NCBI RefSeq assembly: GCF_019091455.1
Contig: NZ_JAGXJN010000028.1
Span: 49,218 to 113,217 of the forward strand
DNA from: Chitinophaga sp. GbtcB8
GTDB taxonomy: Bacteria > Bacteroidota > Bacteroidia > Chitinophagales > Chitinophagaceae
Direction: 5' to 3'
DNA length: 64,000 nt
The first letter of the stretch is position 1; every line of letters starts with the position of its first letter. Shown in pieces: positions 25,908 to 33,610 of the stretch. The notes beneath the pieces were generated by a model that ran no database searches, was not told the origin of the DNA, and saw only the letters and a list, made by a program, of their open reading frames with translations. A program made the translations under genes and the position numbers.

Positions 25908-25915
25908 TAACTTTG
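25908..25915 (+). promoter_or_regulatory. GntR gene promoter, -7 box TAACTTTG
   Basis: TAACTTTG is an exact TAnnTTTG match 76 nt upstream of the ATG at 25992, with TTG at 25882-25884 in the -33 region. The mannosidase palindrome is not present here, so the regulator gene may not be autoregulated through that site. Confidence 0.55.
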
Positions 25916-25991
25916 ATCATACATACTATCATACTCTTTCATATGCCTACTATTATATTTTCATTACTTTTTGCCTCGACCTATAGCGAAT

Positions 25992-26723
25992 ATGAATTTT
26001 AGTATTGACCACAAAAATCCCTTGCCGCTGCATGTGCAGGCGGAGAATTTGCTGCGTACAATCATCAGGGACCCGCAGTATGCAAATGGAAAATTTTTAC
26101 CTAATGAAGTACAGTTAGCCAAACAGCTTGCCATTTCCAGATCCACGTTAAGGCAGGCGCTCAACAAATTAGTGTATGAAGGATTGCTGATCCGCAAAAA
26201 GGGGGTGGGCACTAAAGTAGCGGAACCTACTATCAGCTCCAAATCCAAGAACTGGCTCAGTTTTACACAGGAAATGAATGCCCGGGGAATTATGATCAAG
26301 AACTTTGAGCTGCATGTAACCTGGGTAACACCGGATGACGCAGTGGCCAATTTTTTTGACATCAGCACCAACAAAAAGATCCTGAAGCTGGAAAGGCTGC
26401 GGGGTAAGGCGGAAGGGCCTTTCGTGTATTTTATCTCCTACTTTCATCCACGGGTAGGACTTTCAGGAGAGGAAGATTTTAAACGCCCGCTATATGATAT
26501 CCTGGAAAAAGATTACATGGTCACGGCCACACTTTCCAAAGAGGAGATCTCTGCCAAGTCGGCCGACAAATTCCTGGCCGGTAAGCTGGAAGTAGAAACC
26601 GGCAGCCCTATTCTTTGCAGGAAAAGATTTGTGTACGACCAGGGCGAGCGCCCCATTGAGTTTAACCTGGGGTATTACCGCGCAGACAGTTTTGTATATA
26701 CCGTGGAAAGCAGAAGGGACTAG
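25992..26723 (+). CDS. GntR family regulator with UTRA effector domain (HutC type)
   Basis: I start at ATG 25992 (MNFSIDHKNPLPLHVQ), seven codons inside a longer TTG frame, giving 243 residues. Residues 1-75 are the winged helix (LAKQLAISRSTLRQALNKLVYEGLLIRKKGVGTKV). Residues 90-240 are a UTRA domain, the small-molecule pocket that in relatives binds phosphorylated sugars or amino acid derivatives. It is encoded divergently from GH125 within an alpha-mannoside locus. The inferred role is a repressor released by a mannose-derived ligand such as mannose-6-phosphate, acting on the palindromes at 19275 and 25761. Confidence 0.92.
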   Translation: MNFSIDHKNPLPLHVQAENLLRTIIRDPQYANGKFLPNEVQLAKQLAISRSTLRQALNKLVYEGLLIRKKGVGTKVAEPTISSKSKNWLSFTQEMNARGIMIKNFELHVTWVTPDDAVANFFDISTNKKILKLERLRGKAEGPFVYFISYFHPRVGLSGEEDFKRPLYDILEKDYMVTATLSKEEISAKSADKFLAGKLEVETGSPILCRKRFVYDQGERPIEFNLGYYRADSFVYTVESRRD

Positions 26724-26791
26724 CCTTCCTCATCTGTTCAGCAAGTATTATAGCAGCACGAATGATAGCCGTGGGAACACGGTTAAGGAAG

Positions 26792-26814
26792 TTATGTCCA
26801 TGGACCATCAACTA
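26792..26814. repeat. Short palindromic word GTCCATGGAC followed by CCATCAACTA at a gene end
   Basis: The end of the convergent pair GntR/esterase holds TGTCCATGGACCATCAACTA; the last three bases are the TAG stop of the minus-strand esterase. CCATCAACTA recurs at 38559-38568, again ending in a minus-strand TAG stop, and related words occur at 41273-41370. Confidence 0.5.
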
Positions 26815-27678
26815 CTTCCGCGGTGAAATATTACTATCCACCAGCCAGTTGGTTAACAGCGGGGGCCATGCTTTCAGCGATTGTAAGTTAGAGCGGTAAC
26901 CCATATTAAAGGCATGATTGCCATTGGCGAATATATGCGCCTCCACCGGTACTTTGGCAGCACGGTACCTTTGCAGCAGCTGCACAATAGGTACGGAACA
27001 GCACTCATCATCATTAGCCGCAATCAAAAATGCAGGCGGCGCATTGGCCGGTACCTGCTCCGGCACACCTAACGGCCCCGGGTATACGAGTATCTGGAAA
27101 CTGGGCTTACCATTCAAACGGTCTACAGGATCTTTAGCCCGTGGATCGCCTGCGCCGGATGCATATGCCACCTGCGCTACCACCTCTCCACCGGCAGAAA
27201 AGCCCCAGATGCCTACACGGGCGGTATCAATATTCCAGTCTGCCGCATGGCTGCGTACCAGGCGCATGGCGCGGTAAGCATCCTGCTTAATTTCTTTTTC
27301 CAGGGTGTAGGGCGATCCTTCTTCCCGGAACAAACGGTACTTTAAAATAATAGCTGTTATGCCTATGCTGTTCAGGTATTTGGCCGGCTCTACACCTTCT
27401 GAGTTATACACCAGCAAACGGAACCCGCCACCCGGGCATATTACCACGGCCGCACCGGTAGCTTTTTCTTTAGGCGGCAGGTACACGGTAATGGAAGGGT
27501 TGTGCACATTTTTTATGTAATAGTCTTTAGCCTCTTCCGGCTCATTACGGCGGCTTTCATACCCCGGTGCGCCATTAGGCCATAAATGGATCACCTGCGG
27601 AGTATCCTGTGCCAGGGCAGTAGCCAGGAACAGGGTACAGATAAACGTTTGCAGCAGAAACCTGGTATACGTGGACAT
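26812..27678 (-). CDS. Secreted alpha/beta-hydrolase esterase (carbohydrate/acetyl esterase-like)
   Basis: The 288-residue precursor has a signal peptide ending ALAQ, then the esterase fold: PGGGFRLLVYNSEG (oxyanion region), GFSAGG nucleophile Ser near 162, AANDDE with the likely acid, and GNHAFNMG with the catalytic His near 261. This layout matches the BD-FAE/xylan esterase-like proteins of Bacteroidota. Next to the mannoside locus it may remove acetyl groups from mannan or other glycans. It lies outside the operons seen and lacks the shared operator, so its membership in the locus is an inference from position. Confidence 0.87.
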   Translation of the reverse strand: MSTYTRFLLQTFICTLFLATALAQDTPQVIHLWPNGAPGYESRRNEPEEAKDYYIKNVHNPSITVYLPPKEKATGAAVVICPGGGFRLLVYNSEGVEPAKYLNSIGITAIILKYRLFREEGSPYTLEKEIKQDAYRAMRLVRSHAADWNIDTARVGIWGFSAGGEVVAQVAYASGAGDPRAKDPVDRLNGKPSFQILVYPGPLGVPEQVPANAPPAFLIAANDDECCSVPIVQLLQRYRAAKVPVEAHIFANGNHAFNMGYRSNLQSLKAWPPLLTNWLVDSNISPRK

Positions 27679-27730
27679 ATTGAAAGTGTTTGAAAGGATG
27701 ATGGGAATTGACTAAACAAAATAATAAAAA

Positions 27731-27792
27731 ACCGTTACAAACGAAGGGGGAGGAACTATTTTACATTCCTTAAGCCCCGCCGTTGTAACGGT
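27731..27792. other. Inverted repeat ACCGTTACAA / TTGTAACGGT between esterase start and norB end
   Basis: Perfect 10-nt arms are separated by 42 nt. The pair may terminate the NO-module transcript or act as a long-range operator for the esterase gene. Neither role is proven. Confidence 0.5.
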
Positions 27793-27820
27793 GATGATCA
27801 CTGACTAACGCTTCCTTTGT

Positions 27821-30061
27821 CTACCGGTCCTCCTTCAGCGACCATCCTGTTTTCAAACCAACCACAAAAAGTACCAATAGCACTTCACCTAAAGCCAGTA
27901 TTATATCGCCCGGAACCCGCAGCCAGCGCAGGAGCTGCATGGTATCCGTATGCATGAATGCGGCTGAGCGGGCATACCAATAACCATGCTGTATGGAGGC
28001 AATCACCTGCAAAATGCCCATGGGCAATATGCTGATGGTAACCATTACCAGCAGGCCAATGTTAATGCTCCAGAATGACCATCCCAGCAGCTTATCATTC
28101 CAGTGTTTATCCGGGTATAGACCACGCAGCACAAACAACATGAGCCCTATACCCAGTATACCATATACGCCGAACAAAGCAGTGTGCCCGTGCACAGCGG
28201 TTGTATTCAGCCCCTGTATGTAATAGAGGGCAATGGGCGGGTTAATGGCAAACCCGAAGATGCCTGCGCCCAGGAAGTTCCAGAAGCACATGGCAATAAA
28301 ACAGTAAATAGGCCATTTATATGCTTTGATCCAGTTAGCGGAGCGGCTGAGCGTATAGTTATGATATGCCTCAAACCCAATGAGCACCAGCGGCACTATT
28401 TCCAGTGCGCTGAAAGTGGCACCCAGGGCCAATACCGCCGTAGGGGTAGCGCTGAAATAAATGTGATGGAACGTACCAATGATACCGCCGGCCAGGAACA
28501 CAATAGTAGAGAACAGCACCCCGGTAGTAGCATATTTAATGTGTAACAAACCCAGGCGGCAAAAAAGGAACGCTGCTACCACGGTGGCAAATACTTCAAA
28601 AAATCCTTCTACCCACAGGTGTACTACCCACCAGCGCCAGTATTCTGCTATGGCCATATGTGTTTGCCGCCCGTACATTAAACCTGCTGCATAAAATACA
28701 GCAATAGCAATGGATGCAATTACAAACAGCGTGAGCAAATGCCGGCTTTCATCGCGCCTGCGCAGGGCCGGCAGCAGGGCCCTTAACATCAGCACCAGCC
28801 AGATCACCAGCCCTGCCAGCAGCAGTATTTGCCATATACGGCCCAGCTCAATGTATTCATAACCCTGGTGGCCCCAGTAGAAGTTTTCTACCAGCCCTAA
28901 CTTTTGCATTACGCCTAACCATTGCCCCACCAGGGAACCGCCTACTACTACCACCAGCGCACCAAACAATACGTTTACGCCTAAACGTTGTAATGGAGGT
29001 TCATAACCGGATACTGCCGGTGCAATATATAAACCGGTGGCCAGCCAGGAAGTAGCTATCCAGAAAATGGCCAGCTGCACGTGCCAGCTGCGGGATACGG
29101 AGGCCGGCAAAAATTTATCTAATGGTAATCCGTAAAAGGCGCTGCCTTCCACACCATAGTGCGCGGTAATAACTCCCGCTGCCATTTGTACCAGGATAAG
29201 GATGCTTACGATCCAGAAATATTTCAGCGTGGCTTTCATGGAAGGCGTAACCGGTGAATCCCGCAGGGGATCTGTAGCAGGCAGCACCACGGCTTCTTCA
29301 TCTTTATTCTTTGCATGGTATAAGATCAGGAGGGCTATACCGGTTAGCAGCAATAGGATGCTGAAACCTGACCACAGGTGCAAAGCGGCGCCCGGCACAT
29401 TGCCCACCGTTTCATCGCCCGGCCAGTTATTGGTATAGGTAATATTACTGCCTGGCCTTTCGGTGATACATACCCAGGTGGTCCAGGCAAAAAAGGCATT
29501 CATTTTACGCATGCGTTCCGGGTCCTTGATGGTGGCTTCGGGAATGGCATACTGTTCGCGCAGCATGTTAAACTGCGGATCCGTCATAAATAAACCGGTG
29601 TAATACGCGGAGAGCTGTTGAAAAGCCTTTGTGCGTGCAGCAGAGAATACAATGCTGTTCTGCGGCTTGTTGAATGTATTGCGCCGTATATTCTCTTTCA
29701 GGCGCTCTTTGTACAAGGCCTGTTCATCGGCCGGCAGCTGTGCATATACCTTTCCATCTGCAGCAGCAATTTCTTTAAGCATTATTTCAGCTTCGCGGTG
29801 CAGGTAATCGGCGGTCCAGTCGGGTGCAATATAGCTGCCATGCCCCCATATGCTGCCCACGGTTTGCCCGCCAATGGACTGCCATACATTTTGCCCGTCT
29901 TTAATATCCTGCCCGGTGAACAGGGTATTGCCTGCTTCATCCACCACTTTCCCGGGGATGGGTGGTAGCTTACGGTAAATGTCGGTTCCAAAGAAGATGA
30001 GGACGGCAAAGGAGCAAATTAAGGTCATAGCAAGTCCTATCCATAGTTTTCGTACGGTCAT
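27821..30061 (-). CDS. norB: Quinol-dependent nitric oxide reductase (qNor)
   Basis: The 746-residue inner-membrane protein has the fused qNor arrangement. An N-terminal helix is followed by a periplasmic domain (NVWQSIGGQTVGSIWGHGSYIAPDWTADYLHREA), then a twelve-helix haem-copper-oxidase-like core with metal-ligand segments HVQLAIFWIATSW, HLWVEGFFEVFATVV, GTFHHIYF and AVHGHTALFGVYG. It reduces NO to N2O with electrons from menaquinol and mainly detoxifies NO when, as here, no other denitrification gene is nearby. It follows the truncated haemoglobin gene by 36 nt in one operon. Confidence 0.95.
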   Translation of the reverse strand: MTVRKLWIGLAMTLICSFAVLIFFGTDIYRKLPPIPGKVVDEAGNTLFTGQDIKDGQNVWQSIGGQTVGSIWGHGSYIAPDWTADYLHREAEIMLKEIAAADGKVYAQLPADEQALYKERLKENIRRNTFNKPQNSIVFSAARTKAFQQLSAYYTGLFMTDPQFNMLREQYAIPEATIKDPERMRKMNAFFAWTTWVCITERPGSNITYTNNWPGDETVGNVPGAALHLWSGFSILLLLTGIALLILYHAKNKDEEAVVLPATDPLRDSPVTPSMKATLKYFWIVSILILVQMAAGVITAHYGVEGSAFYGLPLDKFLPASVSRSWHVQLAIFWIATSWLATGLYIAPAVSGYEPPLQRLGVNVLFGALVVVVGGSLVGQWLGVMQKLGLVENFYWGHQGYEYIELGRIWQILLLAGLVIWLVLMLRALLPALRRRDESRHLLTLFVIASIAIAVFYAAGLMYGRQTHMAIAEYWRWWVVHLWVEGFFEVFATVVAAFLFCRLGLLHIKYATTGVLFSTIVFLAGGIIGTFHHIYFSATPTAVLALGATFSALEIVPLVLIGFEAYHNYTLSRSANWIKAYKWPIYCFIAMCFWNFLGAGIFGFAINPPIALYYIQGLNTTAVHGHTALFGVYGILGIGLMLFVLRGLYPDKHWNDKLLGWSFWSINIGLLVMVTISILPMGILQVIASIQHGYWYARSAAFMHTDTMQLLRWLRVPGDIILALGEVLLVLFVVGLKTGWSLKEDR

Positions 30062-30097
30062 GTTGGTTAGATTAAGATGTTAGATCAGGGAGGTATG

Positions 30098-30460
30098 TTA
30101 GTTCGGGATATTTTTTACATGGATCATAATACGTGCAATACTGGCGGCCCTTTTCCCGGCATTTTCCGCCACTTCGCCCTCAAACAGCTCATCCAGTGTG
30201 GCATGGAATAATAACAGCCAGCGGTCAAAATGGGCTCTTTCCAGCGGTATGGGTAAGTGTTTGCTCATGGGATCAGACTTGTATTGTTTCGTGTATAACA
30301 GCAGGGTGCCCCAGAACTGGCACATGATCTCCAGGTGAGGGTCCCAGTCTTTTATAATACCGTTAAAAACAGGCGCCAGCAGCTCATCCTGCCTAACCTT
30401 ATCATAGAAAGTATACACCAGCTTTTTTATATCTGCTTCCGTTGTGATATCTGTTTTCAT
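30098..30460 (-). CDS. Group III truncated haemoglobin
   Basis: The 120-residue globin has the group III pattern: FYDKVRQDELLAPVFNGII early, the CQFWGTLLLYTKQYKSDPMSKH segment around helix E, and the proximal histidine region PLERAHFDRWLLLF near residue 77. It binds haem and gaseous ligands. Its place just upstream of norB, with an Rrf2 regulator gene above, suggests a role in NO binding or dioxygenation or in oxygen supply under nitrosative stress. It is cytoplasmic. Confidence 0.93.
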   Translation of the reverse strand: MKTDITTEADIKKLVYTFYDKVRQDELLAPVFNGIIKDWDPHLEIMCQFWGTLLLYTKQYKSDPMSKHLPIPLERAHFDRWLLLFHATLDELFEGEVAENAGKRAASIARIMIHVKNIPN

Positions 30461-30496
30461 GATACTGGTTTGAGAAAATATATTAATACCTTTTTG

Positions 30497-30505
30497 TCTT
30501 TTATT
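30497..30505. promoter_or_regulatory. TCTTTTATT half-site upstream of the haemoglobin-norB operon
   Basis: The nine-base word matches both arms of the palindrome upstream of the Rrf2 gene, and its context TTTTTGTCTTTTATTATTG closely resembles that site. It lies 37 nt upstream of the haemoglobin ATG. Control of both promoters by the same Rrf2 protein is inferred. Confidence 0.5.
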
Positions 30506-30521
30506 ATTGCAAAAAAAGCCA

Positions 30522-30953
30522 TCACCTTTTCAGGAACCCAATGCTTTTTGCAAGCTGGTCGTGAAACTCGTCCAGCTTGGTGGATTGCAGGGTTTTATAA
30601 ATGTCTTCCCTTATTTTTTTGAACTCATGGTGGAGGGGGCAGGGTTTTACATCTGAGCAATACTCCAGCCCCAGGCCGCAGCCGGAAAAAAGCTTGTCGC
30701 CGTCTATTGCTTTCACAATATCTGCCAGGGTGCATTTAAGGGTTCTATTATCCAGGTAAAAACCGCCGGTAGGGCCTTTCAGGGAAAGTACCAGCCCTTT
30801 GCGGCCAAGGTCCTGCAGTATTTTGGCAATAAAATGTTCCGGGGAGCCAATGCCTTTGGCTATGTCCTTCACACCTACCCGCACATCACTCTTCGATTGC
30901 TGTGCAATGAAGATCATGGCGCGGATAGCATACTCGCAAGTTTTTGAGAACAT
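30522..30953 (-). CDS. Rrf2 family Fe-S transcriptional regulator (NsrR-like)
   Basis: The 143-residue protein has an N-terminal winged helix (MFSKTCEYAIRAMIFIAQQS, KDIAKGIGSPEHFIAKILQDLGRKGLV, GGFYL). It also has three cysteines in C-x6-C-x5-C spacing (SGCGLGLEYCSDVKPCPLH), as expected for an Fe-S cluster ligand loop. Rrf2 members of this layout sense NO, redox state or cluster status. The gene lies 61 nt upstream of the haemoglobin-norB pair on the same strand. It is most likely the NO-responsive repressor of that pair and of itself, through the AATAAAAGA palindrome at 30995-31020. Confidence 0.92.
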   Translation of the reverse strand: MFSKTCEYAIRAMIFIAQQSKSDVRVGVKDIAKGIGSPEHFIAKILQDLGRKGLVLSLKGPTGGFYLDNRTLKCTLADIVKAIDGDKLFSGCGLGLEYCSDVKPCPLHHEFKKIREDIYKTLQSTKLDEFHDQLAKSIGFLKR

Positions 30954-30973
30954 TCCTTTTTAAGTTTACAATG

Positions 30974-30981
30974 CAAAGATA
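30974..30981 (-). promoter_or_regulatory. Rrf2 gene -7 box TATCTTTG
   Basis: The minus strand reads TATCTTTG, an exact TAnnTTTG match 20 nt upstream of the Rrf2 ATG at 30953. Confidence 0.65.
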
Positions 30982-30994
30982 GTATTAATGGAAT

Positions 30995-31020
30995 AATAAA
31001 AGAGTTTTTAGTCTTTTATT
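30995..31020. promoter_or_regulatory. Palindrome AATAAAAGA-N8-TCTTTTATT, candidate Rrf2 operator
   Basis: The 9-nt arms are exact reverse complements. The site sits just upstream of the -7 box, across the -33 region of the Rrf2 promoter, a classic position for autorepression. One arm recurs before the haemoglobin gene. Confidence 0.6.
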
Positions 31021-31049
31021 GTGAAAATAATTCCGGGAACCAGCCTCCA

Positions 31050-31085
31050 TTAAAAAAGCACAAGCGCAACAAGTGCGCCTGTGCT
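31050..31085 (-). terminator. Terminator after the DUF4082/T9SS gene
   Basis: AGCACAGGCGCACT and AGCACAAGCGCA arms pair with one mismatch, and the minus strand continues into TTTTTTA. It lies 41 nt after the stop of the minus-strand gene. Confidence 0.8.
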
Positions 31086-31125
31086 TATGATCTTACTTAC
31101 AGAGAGAGCGGAAGTCCGCTTATTA

Positions 31126-33309
31126 TTATTTGATCTTGATCAGCTTCAAAGTTTTACGCTGGTTGCCCTGTATCACTTCCAGGAAGTAGCTGCCCGGCGA
31201 TAATGACTGTCCGAACTGGAAATTGGTATTAGGCGTTACAGTACGGTGGCTTTCCACAATACGGGCATAACTATCCAGCACATTCACCATCAGCGGTTTG
31301 TCATTAACCGGGGTAGTGCTTACCAGCTCAAAATAATCAGCGCTGGGGTTGGGCATCACCTTAATGTTAAGGCCACTGTTGGCAGGCGCAGCGGCAACAG
31401 CTGGTTTTATGGATTCTTTGGCTTTTTCCGTCATGCGGCCATTGCCTTTACAGTTAATGGCTACCTCTTTCAGCACCGGTGTAACTTTGGTATCTGTAGT
31501 TTTCAGAGTTGCCTTGTATTGCACATAACGGCCGTTGATACCCGCGGCTTCGCCCTGGGCATTAATGGGTTTAAAGGCTTGCCAGGTACCATCATTCGGA
31601 TTATTTGTATTACCAGCGCTCACGGAGATGGCTACACTGGTACCGGCCGGTGTTTCTGCATGCCAGGTAACGGCGCCCCAGTCGGTAGCATCGCCTGCAT
31701 CAAACACGCGGGAGGTAAAGCTGCCGCTGGGCGTATAGGGTGCTACGTGCATCCAGTCTATAGATAAAGCGCCATCTGTGCTTGCATAGTCGCTGATCTG
31801 GATGTACATTTTTGAGGTCATGGTTATATTAATAACAGCGGCCGGTTTGGCGCTGCCATCAATGAAAAACTCAAAATTGGTGGCGTTCCATTTGATCTTG
31901 TAATGGTGCATGGCATCCAGCAAATTACTGCCCAGCTTTACTTCTACATTGTTGGAAGCCCGTGCATAGATATTGCCATCACCGCTGCCTCCCTGGCCAA
32001 TGGTTACCCAGGGGCCATCCACATAAGGCTGGTCAATGGAAAAACCTATGTTCTGGTAGGCGCCTGCGGTATACATGGCGGAAAACTCCATGGTGGATCC
32101 CGGTTCAAAAGGATTGTTGGAAAAAATATGGATGCCGTTGGCGGTGATAACACCATTGTTATTAACAGCAGTACCGTCGTTGTTATAACGTGCGCCGGTC
32201 CAGCCTTCGGGGATGGTTTTCACCAGGCTCAAAAACTCTTCGGTTAATGCCGGCTGCAGGGTTACGCCACCATCTGCAGTTACTGCGGCGCCTATATCAG
32301 GATTACCCTGGTTAAACTCCGTGCGGTCAATAGCACAGGGGGCTTCCGGTAAGGTGAATTTTAACGGCGGTGCGCCCAGTGAAGGTTTGGTGGTAATATT
32401 ACCTGCCATATCCTTGGAGGCTACACGAAAATAATAGGTAACACCCGGTACCAGCCCGCTTAAACGCATGGCGTGGGTGGTAGATGGTGCATTATCTTCT
32501 GTTTGCAGGGAAAGGTCCTCTGCATTAATGTTATAATGAATGGCAGCTGCTGCTTTTTCATTGGTGGTCCAGCTAATAGTAGTGGTGCCATCTGCATTGG
32601 ATACTGTTTTTAAGGCAGTGATCACCGGCGCTATGGTATCCGGGCCTGCTTTGTGGGCGCCGGCTGCAGCTGTTTTTACTACCGGGCTGTTAGCATCCGG
32701 TATAAACACTACATCTACCCAATAGTTATTGGTGCCAAAGTTATCGTCGGGGAAGGTAGGGGCATCGGCATATTTATAAATGCCGTTAGGACCATCTTCT
32801 CCGTTGGCCAGCGCATGCAGCGGGCCATTCACCACGCCCTGTGTAAAGAACGGGTTGGTGCTGGCATAGTCGCCTGTGGCGCTGAAATAAGCAGCTATGT
32901 AAGTTGTGTTAGCGGTAATGGCAACCGGTTTTTCAAACAACACTTCTTTCCATCCGGTGGAGCTGTCGCCTGTAAAGGGCGCCTCTGCCAGCTTTTGGCC
33001 GCTGTTGCTCCAAAGATGCACCTGGTATTTTCCGCTGCCAGCTTTGCCTTTGTAAAAGCGGATACCATTAATATGGCCGGCCTGCACAGACCTGAACTTA
33101 ACTCCTATTTCAATAGGCATACCATCATCCACTGCAGGAGTAGTGGGCGCATCTGCCGGTTGAAAAATAGATGTGTCAACAGGTGAATGACCGGCAGAAC
33201 GATAGGCGGCTGCAGCCTGCCGGGCAGAAAAAAGTGAGCAAATTACCAGCACAGAAAGCGACAATCCCGCTAGCTTTCCGTAATCATAGGACAAGGAATT
33301 ACGTAACAT
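31126..33309 (-). CDS. Secreted multidomain protein: DUF4082, fibronectin III, LamG-like, T9SS sorting tail
   Basis: The 727-residue precursor has a signal-anchor-like N-terminus ending AAAA. Residues 45-205 are a DUF4082 domain (IEIGVKFRSVQAGHINGIRFYKG). A fibronectin type III-like domain spans about 225-315 (DTIAPVITALKTVSNADGTTTISW), followed by a concanavalin-like beta region at 340-520 and another beta domain at 525-615. The last 80 residues (NIKVMPNPSADYFELVS to LKLIKIK) are a type A T9SS sorting signal, so it should be exported by the Por system and attached or released at the surface. No catalytic residues are evident; glycan binding is likely. Confidence 0.9.
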   Translation of the reverse strand: MLRNSLSYDYGKLAGLSLSVLVICSLFSARQAAAAYRSAGHSPVDTSIFQPADAPTTPAVDDGMPIEIGVKFRSVQAGHINGIRFYKGKAGSGKYQVHLWSNSGQKLAEAPFTGDSSTGWKEVLFEKPVAITANTTYIAAYFSATGDYASTNPFFTQGVVNGPLHALANGEDGPNGIYKYADAPTFPDDNFGTNNYWVDVVFIPDANSPVVKTAAAGAHKAGPDTIAPVITALKTVSNADGTTTISWTTNEKAAAAIHYNINAEDLSLQTEDNAPSTTHAMRLSGLVPGVTYYFRVASKDMAGNITTKPSLGAPPLKFTLPEAPCAIDRTEFNQGNPDIGAAVTADGGVTLQPALTEEFLSLVKTIPEGWTGARYNNDGTAVNNNGVITANGIHIFSNNPFEPGSTMEFSAMYTAGAYQNIGFSIDQPYVDGPWVTIGQGGSGDGNIYARASNNVEVKLGSNLLDAMHHYKIKWNATNFEFFIDGSAKPAAVINITMTSKMYIQISDYASTDGALSIDWMHVAPYTPSGSFTSRVFDAGDATDWGAVTWHAETPAGTSVAISVSAGNTNNPNDGTWQAFKPINAQGEAAGINGRYVQYKATLKTTDTKVTPVLKEVAINCKGNGRMTEKAKESIKPAVAAAPANSGLNIKVMPNPSADYFELVSTTPVNDKPLMVNVLDSYARIVESHRTVTPNTNFQFGQSLSPGSYFLEVIQGNQRKTLKLIKIK

Positions 33310-33610
33310 GTTAGTATTAAGCGCTTTTAATAAAGATATCGGTTTTTAGGCGCTGGAAAAATACAAATAAAAAATATAAATAAAAGAAAATATTAATTAG
33401 TTGTTGATAATCAATTAAATAAAATTTTTCAGAGAGATCATATCAGGCAATGGTGCATTTTGGAAGGTAAATGAGATAATCACATGAAAGTTATTTTAAC
33501 AGAAAAGCATGCCAGGCGAATGACATGCTTTTCTATTTGATGATAATAACAGCAGCTCCGGCAACCGGAATAACTTTTTAAAGGACATAGGGATGCTAAT
33601 ATGAAATGAA
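33310..33610. other. AT-rich 301-nt intergenic region
   Basis: The space between the GH9 gene end and the DUF4082 gene start holds no plausible gene. The 33340-33430 stretch is strongly AT-rich and should contain the DUF4082 gene promoter, although I see no exact TAnnTTTG box. A hairpin lies at 33501-33534. Confidence 0.5.
33501..33534 (-). terminator. Hairpin AGAAAAGCATG / CATGCTTTTCT after GH9 gene
   Basis: An exact 11-bp stem with a 12-nt loop lies 77 nt beyond the stop codon of the minus-strand GH9 gene. The following T-run is broken (TTAAAATAAC), so termination is plausible but not certain. Confidence 0.5.
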
